Shown: piece by piece, positions 1-5,839 of the stretch
Numbering within the stretch: position 1 is the first letter of the stretch
Layout: every line of letters starts with the position of its first letter
NCBI GenBank assembly: GCA_005800405.1
Contig: SYFN01000064.1
Location: 1 to 7,669, forward strand
Direction: 5' to 3'
Length of the DNA stretch: 7,669 bases
From: Burkholderiales bacterium
GTDB taxonomy: Bacteria > Pseudomonadota > Gammaproteobacteria > Burkholderiales > Burkholderiaceae_D
The notes under the pieces: generated by a model
Told to the model about the DNA's origin: nothing
The model's database searches: none
The model's input: the letters and a program-made list of their open reading frames with translations, nothing else
Made by a program: the position numbers and the translations under genes

Positions 1-126
1 ATGCAGCGGAACAATCCGCTTAAAGCGGATAAATTCGCAGCGTTTTTAACAAACTTTTAAAATAATTGCCCAAAAATTAGGCAGTTCAAAAATTGCTGAG
101 TAAAGTTCCTTGTAAAAGGGATTTGT
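1..126. other. AT-rich stretch at the end of a broken gene, with a short palindrome
   Basis: This stretch is clearly richer in A and T than the rest of the window and has no recognisable gene. It holds a palindrome at 14-30 (ATCCGCTT, a single A, AAGCGGAT) and two copies of CAAAAATT around 70-95. A frame open from base 1 to a TAA at 58-60 could be the last 19 codons of a gene entering from the left, but it resembles nothing I know. The nucleotidyltransferase remnant on the minus strand loses family resemblance near 138, so the AT-rich DNA may be foreign sequence joined at that point. That joining is an inference from the loss of homology and the change in base composition. Confidence 0.35.
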
Positions 127-429
127 TCAGCGCTTCCTTAACTTAACGTAGCCAGCCGCTTCGACGTAATCAGAAGCAACCTCCATGGCAAGGTCACTCA
201 GTCTTGGCGTGACATACCCCAGATATTGCGGGTAGGGTACGAAGATATCGATATCCTTGCTCTTTCTGTGGTGGTATCGGAGCATAAGCACCGTACCACC
301 ACCAAATGTCCAAAAGGGACCCAAAAGTCTACCCTTCGCCTAAAAATCATCGATAAGTCTGAACGCCTGTTACAAAAGCCCTATCCAAGGACCTTCATGA
401 AGTGATGCCGGATTTTTTATTTGACTCAT
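127..429 (-). pseudogene. Decayed AbiEii/AbiGii-type nucleotidyltransferase (toxin-like), two stops and truncated
   Basis: Reading from the ATG at 429, one frame gives a sensible protein through to 127 if two stop codons are ignored: TAA at 370-372 (codon 20) and TAG at 340-342 (codon 30). Between and after the stops the sequence keeps family character: QAFRLIDDF, then GPFWTFGGGTVLMLRY and HRKSKDIDIFVP. The last two contain the GG plus D-x-D nucleotidyltransferase core seen in AbiEii/AbiGii toxins. The family match continues to about VEAAGYVKL and then ends abruptly in RKR and a TGA, so the C-terminal half or more is missing. The start lies 3 nt after the stop of the HTH gene, the usual antitoxin-toxin order and spacing. 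Two nonsense codons plus truncation make a functional product very unlikely. I infer that the intact ancestor was a minimal nucleotidyltransferase toxin. The family assignment rests on recalled motifs, not a search. Confidence 0.8.
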
Positions 430-432
430 CAA

Positions 433-917
433 TCAGGCCCAGCATTTTCTAGGCGGTTGAAAATCTCTTGTCCATTGACTGATGTGCTTCCAGATCTGCT
501 TCGTGGGTACCGTCGTTTTCAGCGCAGCCATCTCTACAGAGGAAACAATAAGGCTCAGTGGAGCCTCGTCCATCAGCGTGGAGAAATGCGCAGCACGGTT
601 GGATGGAATCTCGCCGGTGGCCAGTGCCAGTATCAGTTCATTCGGCGTCAGGCTTTCCTTGTAACTCACGCTGGCCGTCTCGCCAGCCATCCGGATCGCG
701 TTGAGATTTGAATGATCAGGCTGATGTGCATCGAGAACTAGCCCAAGCAAATCCAGAAGCTCAGTGACTTTGGCAATACCAAGGTCAGCCAAACTCCCGG
801 TCTCGAGCAGAGTGATGGTTGTGCGAGACAGTCCGGCCAGTCTGGCAGCCTGTGCTGACTGAGGCCAAGGATTTCCCTGCGTGCGCGGACAAGCTTTCCA
901 ATTTCCTGAAGATTCAT
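433..917 (-). pseudogene. Frameshifted XRE-family HTH regulator (antitoxin-like)
   Basis: The ATG at 915-917 has a GGAG ribosome binding site 7 nt upstream and begins MNLQEIGKLVRARREILGLSQ. This is the first part of a Cro/C1-type helix-turn-helix. Just after codon 21 (bases 854-855) the frame is lost by one missing base. The other frame then continues with QAARLAGLSRTTITLLETG and SLADLGIAKVTELLDLLGL, which completes the HTH. Restoring one base would give about 161 residues, with the HTH in residues 5-60 and a C-terminal part of unknown fold ending in PPRKCWA. As it stands, translation enters a frame ending in LSFWICLG. The gene lies directly upstream of the nucleotidyltransferase remnant and behind a palindromic operator, so the ancestor was probably a self-repressing antitoxin. 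A sequencing error could explain this single indel, but the neighbouring gene's two stops argue that the whole operon is decayed. Confidence 0.82.
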
Positions 918-937
918 CCCAAATCTCCGCAAAATAA

Positions 938-955
938 TGTTCAATATACTGAACA
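938..955. promoter_or_regulatory. Palindromic operator of the HTH gene
   Basis: TGTTCA and TGAACA form perfect 6-base arms around a 6-base AT-rich centre (ATATAC on the plus strand). The site lies 21-38 nt upstream of the HTH start codon and covers the proposed -10 box, the usual place for an autorepression site of an XRE-family antitoxin. Binding by the encoded HTH protein is inferred. Confidence 0.6.
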
Positions 956-972
956 ATTTTTGAAACTGTAAG
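943..972 (-). promoter_or_regulatory. Likely sigma70-type promoter of the HTH/nucleotidyltransferase operon
   Basis: On the minus strand, CTTACA (967-972, four matches to TTGACA) is followed after 18 nt by TATATT (943-948, five matches to TATAAT). Transcription would start about 20 nt upstream of the GGAG site and ATG. The -10 lies inside the TGTTCA/TGAACA palindrome, so a bound repressor would block polymerase. The -35 match is only moderate. Confidence 0.45.
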
Positions 973-1030
973 CCTTCTTAGGTATACCGCCGTGAGGCTT
1001 GGAGACAGTCCAACAACCCCTCAAGTGCCT

Positions 1031-1444
1031 TCACGAACACATCCCCCGAATCTCCTCTGGCACCGCCACTGCCCGTATCCCACCGCCGACCTTATCTGCC
1101 GCAAAGATTCTGACCTCGGTACACCGGATGATCTCCTCATCGCCCCGCATCACGCGATAACTCTGCACGAAACTCTTGTTGCGCCACTCGCTGATGTGCG
1201 TGTGAATCTGGAGCACATCACCATAGCTGGCGGTTTTGATGAAGCTCGCTTGGGAGTCGACTAGTGGCGTGCCGATCAAGCCCATGCTTTGTCGTGTTTC
1301 CTGCCAGGGTGGCACACCGCATTCGATAAAAAAATTACGGGATGCCGCATCTATCCAGCGAAAGAAATTCGGAAACCACACAATACCAGCGGGATCGCAA
1401 TCACCGAATTCCACGCGCACTTCGTAAATCACTGTCTTGGTCAT
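1031..1444 (-). CDS. Hotdog-fold acyl-CoA thioesterase, 4-hydroxybenzoyl-CoA thioesterase type
   Basis: This 137-residue protein should hydrolyse an aryl-CoA or arylacetyl-CoA to the free acid and CoA in the cytoplasm. The N-terminal block EFGDCDPAGIVWFPNFFRW is the signature of the 4HBT family. Asp17 sits where the Pseudomonas sp. CBS-3 4-hydroxybenzoyl-CoA thioesterase has its catalytic Asp17. The similarity to that enzyme, as I recall it, continues through DAASRNFFIECG, PPW, GTPLV, ASF, TASYGDVL, EWRNKSFVQ and the final CS, and the length is almost the same (about 141). The ATG is preceded by AGGA with 8-nt spacing and overlaps the iorB stop as ATGA, so it is probably translationally coupled to iorB. 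It is the last gene of the operon. The operon context suggests its substrate is the CoA ester made by IorAB, but 4-hydroxybenzoyl-CoA or benzoyl-CoA remain possible. The family is secure; the substrate is not. Confidence 0.92.
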   Translation of the reverse strand: MTKTVIYEVRVEFGDCDPAGIVWFPNFFRWIDAASRNFFIECGVPPWQETRQSMGLIGTPLVDSQASFIKTASYGDVLQIHTHISEWRNKSFVQSYRVMRGDEEIIRCTEVRIFAADKVGGGIRAVAVPEEIRGMCS

Positions 1445-3090
1445 GGAGCAGATCCTGTCTTGATGCGTTGACGCGGCATCCAGCGTATGGGCTGGGCCTT
1501 GATCGCGCGCGGCGGTGCTCCGAGTTCATTGAGTGTTTTATCGAGCGCTTTACCAGCATCGTCGGCCAGTGCAGCTTCCCGAGCGCGGCGTATGGCCTCG
1601 GTGCGCTCAGCCGCAGTGCCGAATGCCGGTGATGCGAGATGGCGAATTACATGCAGCAGGTTGTCACGCCCACGTTCATTGGTGCTGCCATAACCTTTGA
1701 TAAGACGGCCACACTGCGCGATTTCAAAACCCAGCGCCCTGTCTTGCCTCGCACCTTCCAGCACTGCTGTCAGCCATGCGTCAATGAGTGTTTGTTCTTC
1801 CGCATAACGACTGCCCCAGCGTCGCAGATGTTTCATCGCAGCGAGCAGACGCAGCAACAGCGTGCCCACCACCGTGTGCGAAGCCAGCTTGACTGGCATC
1901 TCCCACACAGTGCGACCTTCGGCAAGACGCTGACGATTCATGTCTTTCAGGCGCTCGGCCAGAGGCACCGGCAGGAGTGCGGCGATTTCCGGCACCCCGG
2001 GTTTGAAGTATTCGTAGGTTTTGAGCACATCACCGTCAGCCACGCGCGCTTCATTGCGTACGCGTTGACTGCGTGAGGCACGACTCTTGAGATCGGCCAC
2101 ACGCACAATGTCGTCATAGGCCATCCACAGTGCCAGCCAGCGCGCGACTTCGCGGGTAATGGCGCCCTGCTCCGTGTCTGGATTATCTGTATCAGCACCG
2201 CTACCCACACTGGCCTCGGCGTCGCACACTTGACGCATGCGCGACAGATACAGCTCGCCGTAGCTGGCATCCTGGTAGTCGATCACGCGCGACAGTCCCA
2301 ATGCAAGCAAGTCGCGCGCACCGGTTGGAAACGCATTCAGCACCGATGGTCCCGACGCAGCGACGGCATCATCAACAAGTTGCTTTGCAAACGCGGCTTG
2401 CTGACGACCTTCGTGTACCCACTGCCATGCAGCTTCAAAACCGGCGAGGCTGGCTTCCGCACCACGGCCGCTGTCGCGCACGATCGTGATGTGATCGTCT
2501 TTGGCAAAGGGCAACAATCCACTGCCTGCGATCGCGCCCAGCATCACCGCACTGACGACGGTACCGTTGTCGCGTGCGATGCGCTGCATGTCCAGCACAT
2601 GGTTTGCGCGGCATGCACTCTGCACGATGGACAGCAGCGCTGCATTATCCAGACGGCCATCACCGAGATGACTGCGCTCTGCATGGGTCAAGGTGCGCGA
2701 GGATGAGGTAATGATCAATGTGCGCTCGGGCGACGGCAGGCCGTTGCTGACAGCGCGGGCGGTTTCCAGTAATTCGGAAGAAACGAGTGCATCCAGCCTG
2801 CCGGGGATGGGATTGAGGCTAAAGACAGGTTGACGTCCACCCAGCTGCACCACGGGCACCGGATACACCTCGAAAAAATAAGTGGTCGCGCCCGTGCGCT
2901 GCGCGACACCGGGTATGGAGGTGCTTTGTGCTGCATAGCCGGCATGACGCGCAATCGCGGTGAGCCACTCAGTGAGTACGCCGCCACCCTCGCCACCAAG
3001 TGCGCCGATCAGCACCGATAGGGGCTCAGACAGGGTGGACGACGATGGCCTGGCGTCTGATGATGCGCTCGGGGCGATGACAAAACTCAT
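1441..3090 (-). CDS. iorB: Indolepyruvate:ferredoxin oxidoreductase, beta subunit (long proteobacterial form)
   Basis: This 549-residue partner of IorA belongs to the enzyme that turns aryl-pyruvates, CoA and oxidised ferredoxin into aryl-acetyl-CoA, CO2 and reduced ferredoxin. Residues about 25-225 are the pyruvate:ferredoxin oxidoreductase gamma-type domain: VLIGALGGEGGGVLTEWL is the glycine-rich start, then STSIPGVAQRTGATTYFFE, and later NGTVVSAVMLGAIAGSGLLP. Archaeal IorB stops near 200 residues. Here about 300 more residues follow, a largely helical region of the kind attached to proteobacterial IorB (DUF6537, by recall). It has only two cysteines and no Fe-S motif. The first about 22 residues (Ser/Ala/Pro-rich) look like a poorly conserved extension. 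The ATG at 3090 has no strong ribosome binding site. It overlaps the stop of a 28-codon upstream frame as ATGA, and its own stop overlaps the thioesterase start. Two-subunit context with iorA makes the assignment firm; the exact 2-oxoacid is uncertain. Confidence 0.9.
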   Translation of the reverse strand: MSFVIAPSASSDARPSSSTLSEPLSVLIGALGGEGGGVLTEWLTAIARHAGYAAQSTSIPGVAQRTGATTYFFEVYPVPVVQLGGRQPVFSLNPIPGRLDALVSSELLETARAVSNGLPSPERTLIITSSSRTLTHAERSHLGDGRLDNAALLSIVQSACRANHVLDMQRIARDNGTVVSAVMLGAIAGSGLLPFAKDDHITIVRDSGRGAEASLAGFEAAWQWVHEGRQQAAFAKQLVDDAVAASGPSVLNAFPTGARDLLALGLSRVIDYQDASYGELYLSRMRQVCDAEASVGSGADTDNPDTEQGAITREVARWLALWMAYDDIVRVADLKSRASRSQRVRNEARVADGDVLKTYEYFKPGVPEIAALLPVPLAERLKDMNRQRLAEGRTVWEMPVKLASHTVVGTLLLRLLAAMKHLRRWGSRYAEEQTLIDAWLTAVLEGARQDRALGFEIAQCGRLIKGYGSTNERGRDNLLHVIRHLASPAFGTAAERTEAIRRAREAALADDAGKALDKTLNELGAPPRAIKAQPIRWMPRQRIKTGSAP

Positions 3091-3173
3091 GGTGCCGTGC
3101 TCGCGGCATGCACCGTGTTTCTAGCCATGGGGTTTCTATCGATGGCGTGACTACGCATGTGTTTGCGACGCAT
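3087..3173 (-). CDS. Possible 28-codon leader ORF coupled to iorB
   Basis: In the 97 bases between the iorA stop and the iorB start, an ATG at 3171-3173 opens a 28-codon frame (MRRKHMRSHAIDRNP, then MARNTVHAASTAP). Its TGA overlaps the iorB ATG as ATGA, the same junction used between iorB and the thioesterase. It starts 11 nt after the iorA stop. There is no good Shine-Dalgarno in front of it, and the peptide is basic and resembles nothing known. It could carry ribosomes across the gap to the weakly signalled iorB start, or be chance. Confidence 0.25.
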   Translation of the reverse strand: MRRKHMRSHAIDRNPMARNTVHAASTAP

Positions 3174-3184
3174 AGAATTATTTA

Positions 3185-5338
3185 TTATGCCGGTTGCAGA
3201 ACACGCAGCACCGTTGAGCGCAGTGCGGCGATCAGGCGCTCATACCAACGCGGATTTTGTATGACTTCAGCACGATAAAAGCTCGGACACAGTGTTGCAG
3301 CATGCGCATTCTCGCCACACAAGCCACAGCCTACGCAACCATCAATTACCGTTGCCACCGGATCAACCTTTAATGGATCGGGATTATCTTTGAGTGTCAG
3401 TGTCGGACAGCCAGAGAGCCGCATGCAGGCATGATCACCATTGCACACATCGTCATCGACGCCATATTTCACGCGTAATACGCGCTCACCTCGCGCCTGT
3501 AATGCCACCAACCAAGGACGAATGCGTCGCTGTCGCTCGAGCTGGCATTCACCTTCGGCGATGATGACCTTGAGCCCATTGAAATCTGTCGTCAGTGCTT
3601 CTCTGACCACATCACGCATCACGGCCACGCGATACGAATGCACGGTACGCATCCACTTCACACCCAAACCAGCCAGCGTATCTTCGATGGTGCGATTACT
3701 GGCAGTCAGACTGGCGAGCTTGTCCCCCGCAAGCAGTTTTGTCTCAGCCTCGGGTGTTGAAATGATTTCCTGCGTACCAGTGGCCGACGTATAGCCGTTC
3801 TTGAAAATCAACAGTACCGCATCGTCACCATTGAACAGCGCCGACTGCACACCGGTGAGCAAACCGTTATGCCAGAACCCGCCATCGCCCATGATCGAGA
3901 TCACCCGTCGCGCCATCATCGGCGATACACCGGCGCGGCTGGCCAGACTCATGCCATAACCTAAAATCGAATGCCCTTGCGAGAAAGGCTCGAACGTCGC
4001 GAATGAATGACAGCCAATATCAGCCGCGACATGCACCGGCCCCAATTCCTGCTGCGCGAGCTTGAGCGCAGAGAAAACGGGCCGCTCTGGGCAGCCTATG
4101 CAAAAACCCGGCGGACGCGCAGGCAAGGCTTTATCCAGCTGTTCTGCGATGCGCGTGCGGCGTGTATCGGTGGCCTCGAGCAGTGCTTGTACGTGGCGGG
4201 TGTCTGCATCGGACAGGTGTTGGGTAAAAAAATGTAACAAGCCGCGCATCATGACCTCAGGTGTCACCTCACCGGTGGCCGGAAGCAGATCCTTGCCATG
4301 CAAGACAGTTTGCAGATCACGGCGTCTGAGCAATGTAGCGATCTCTTGTTCGATGTAATCGGGTGAGCCTTCTTCGATTACCAGTACTGCCCGCTTCTTA
4401 CGTGCAAAGTCGGCGATCTGCTCATGCACCAGTGGGTAGGTCACATTCAGAATCAGCAGAGGCACATCAGACTTGGCAAAGACATCTGACAGACCAAATT
4501 GCTGCAGCGAGCGCAGCAAGGCATTGCTGAGCCCACCCTGAATGATGATGCCGATATGGTCGTGCTTGCCTTCGTGTTGCTCATTCAAGCCATGCTTGAC
4601 GATGTAGCCACGCGCTGCCGGCAGGCGCTCATTGATCTTGAGTTTTTCATGCCGGAAGGTGGCTGGCGGGTGTGCAAGCCGACCATAATCAAAATCCGCT
4701 GGCTCAGCCAATGGTGCCAGCGACGACACCGCGGGGGCACGATTGTGCTTGCTGATAAAACTGCCGCGCACATGACAGGCGCGTATGCGCAGCTCCATCA
4801 TCGCAGGCATGTTGGAAGCCTCGGACATCGCAAACGCATGCTCAACCATATCCACCATGGTCGACAATTCTGGCCTCGGGTCCAGCAGCAGCATCGTGGA
4901 TTTCATTGCATACGCGTGGGTGCGTTCCTGCACGACGGATGCGCCCTCGCCATAGTCTTCACCAATGATCATCAGCACGCCACCGGTAACGCCGGGCGAG
5001 GAAAGATTGGCCAGCGCATCAGCCGCGACGTTGGTACCCACAATCGACTTCCAGGTCACCGCGCCCCGAATCGGGTAATGAATGGAGGCGCCCAGCATGG
5101 CCGCTGCCGAAGCTTCATTCGAGCAGGCCTCGACATGGACACCAAGCTCACTGACCAGCCCGCGCGCCTGCACCATGACATCCAGCAAATGGGACACCGG
5201 CGCGCCCTGATAACCGCCGATGTAGGAGACCCCTGACTGCAGCAACGCCTTGGTGATGGCCAGAATGCCCTCCCCGTGGAAGGTCTCACCGTCACCTAGC
5301 CTGAGCTGCTGTATTTCTTTTTTGAACGAAATTTCCAT
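3185..5338 (-). CDS. iorA: Indolepyruvate:ferredoxin oxidoreductase, alpha subunit (TPP and Fe-S)
   Basis: This 717-residue cytoplasmic subunit carries the catalytic thiamine diphosphate and Fe-S centres. The N-terminal pyrimidine-binding domain (about 20-200) includes GGYQGAPVSHLLDV and EACSNEASAAAMLGAS. A middle domain (about 255-345) follows. The TPP-binding domain (about 405-600) has GFCIGCPERPVFSALK at 411-426, the GDG motif at 484-486 and KNGYTSATG at 513-521. The C-terminal ferredoxin-like domain holds C632-x2-D635-x2-C638-x5-C644-P, then C668-x2-C671-x2-C674-x9-C684-P. One cluster has a full cysteine set; the other has Asp in place of the second cysteine. The ATG at 5338 is the only start after an in-frame TGA nine codons upstream, but it lacks a clear Shine-Dalgarno. 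It is the first gene of the iorA-iorB-thioesterase operon. Substrate range (indolepyruvate, phenylpyruvate, 4-hydroxyphenylpyruvate) cannot be told from sequence. Confidence 0.93.
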   Translation of the reverse strand: MEISFKKEIQQLRLGDGETFHGEGILAITKALLQSGVSYIGGYQGAPVSHLLDVMVQARGLVSELGVHVEACSNEASAAAMLGASIHYPIRGAVTWKSIVGTNVAADALANLSSPGVTGGVLMIIGEDYGEGASVVQERTHAYAMKSTMLLLDPRPELSTMVDMVEHAFAMSEASNMPAMMELRIRACHVRGSFISKHNRAPAVSSLAPLAEPADFDYGRLAHPPATFRHEKLKINERLPAARGYIVKHGLNEQHEGKHDHIGIIIQGGLSNALLRSLQQFGLSDVFAKSDVPLLILNVTYPLVHEQIADFARKKRAVLVIEEGSPDYIEQEIATLLRRRDLQTVLHGKDLLPATGEVTPEVMMRGLLHFFTQHLSDADTRHVQALLEATDTRRTRIAEQLDKALPARPPGFCIGCPERPVFSALKLAQQELGPVHVAADIGCHSFATFEPFSQGHSILGYGMSLASRAGVSPMMARRVISIMGDGGFWHNGLLTGVQSALFNGDDAVLLIFKNGYTSATGTQEIISTPEAETKLLAGDKLASLTASNRTIEDTLAGLGVKWMRTVHSYRVAVMRDVVREALTTDFNGLKVIIAEGECQLERQRRIRPWLVALQARGERVLRVKYGVDDDVCNGDHACMRLSGCPTLTLKDNPDPLKVDPVATVIDGCVGCGLCGENAHAATLCPSFYRAEVIQNPRWYERLIAALRSTVLRVLQPA

Positions 5339-5839
5339 GGATTCGATAGCCGCTGAGCAAGCTCACATTCTATGTTGCGCCGGCGTCGGATTACGCCTAA
5401 GACACCACAAAAATCAATGGGTTGGCGGCATGGTTGAGGAAACGCTGATTACAGAAGCCCGGAAACTTGTGTGGCGAGCGCAGTGGCGCCAAGCCCTTGA
5501 TTTTGCAGATCCCCGCGTCGCACAGCGGCGCTGGCTTGCGACAAAACCTGGATTTCAACAGCGTCTCCGTCAGGCAAAAAACCGCCTTGTCCCGATAAAT
5601 TGGCGCCTCTTTTGTCAGCAAACATGGCGAATTATGGGGCCGAGCATTGGTCTACCTCTCTGTCGGACTTTTTATTTTGAAAAGCTCCCAGCTCCCGCCA
5701 TTTCTCTCGCCATTGCTCGGACTGTCCTTCCATAAATATAAATTTGCAGCAAGTATTTGCACTTATGCGCCACAATCTTTATTATGGGGTTCATTTTGTG
5801 ACTCTTTGGTAAACAAATTCTCTACATAAGGAAAACCGC
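5339..5839. other. 501-base divergent spacer between iorA and the hydratase gene
   Basis: This spacer separates the iorA start (minus) from the hydratase start (plus). The right end, from about 5730, is AT-rich and carries a good promoter. The left 300 bases are GC-richer and happen to be open for long distances on both strands (minus 5397-5621; plus across 5250-5735), but neither translation resembles a protein I know. An 11-base inverted repeat with one mismatch (CCGAGCATTGG at 5640-5650, CCATTGCTCGG at 5710-5720) lies before the promoter, and TCGGACT occurs twice nearby. A promoter for iorA must lie here. A weak TAGAAT hexamer on the minus strand about 35-40 nt before the iorA ATG lacks a matching -35. 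No tRNA or riboswitch is recognised. Confidence 0.5.
5757..5785 (+). promoter_or_regulatory. Sigma70-type promoter of the hydratase gene
   Basis: TTGCAC (5757-5762) and TATTAT (5780-5785) are separated by exactly 17 nt in an AT-rich stretch. Each differs from consensus at one or two positions. Transcription would start near 5792 and leave a leader of about 48 nt, ending in the AAGGA site at 5828-5832 in front of the ATG at 5840. No strong palindrome overlaps the boxes. Confidence 0.6.

Noticed and set aside
1..60. Frame open from base 1, possibly the end of a gene entering from the left
   Set aside because: It is only 19 codons and unrecognisable, so it cannot be supported without more sequence.
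970..1000. AAGCCT/AGGCTT inverted repeat after the thioesterase gene, a possible operon terminator
   Set aside because: The stem is only 6 bp with a 19-nt loop, no T-run follows on the minus strand, and it overlaps the proposed -35 of the HTH promoter.
1639..2706. Plus-strand frames of 145 and 158 codons inside iorB
   Set aside because: These are antisense shadows of iorB with no domain character.
4499..5236. 245-codon plus-strand frame inside iorA
   Set aside because: It is antisense to well-conserved iorA codons, and its His/Arg/Gln-rich translation is typical of a shadow frame.
5397..5621. 74-codon minus-strand frame upstream of iorA
   Set aside because: The translation is rich in Cys, Pro and Arg with no recognisable domain or ribosome binding site, and the opposite strand is equally open.
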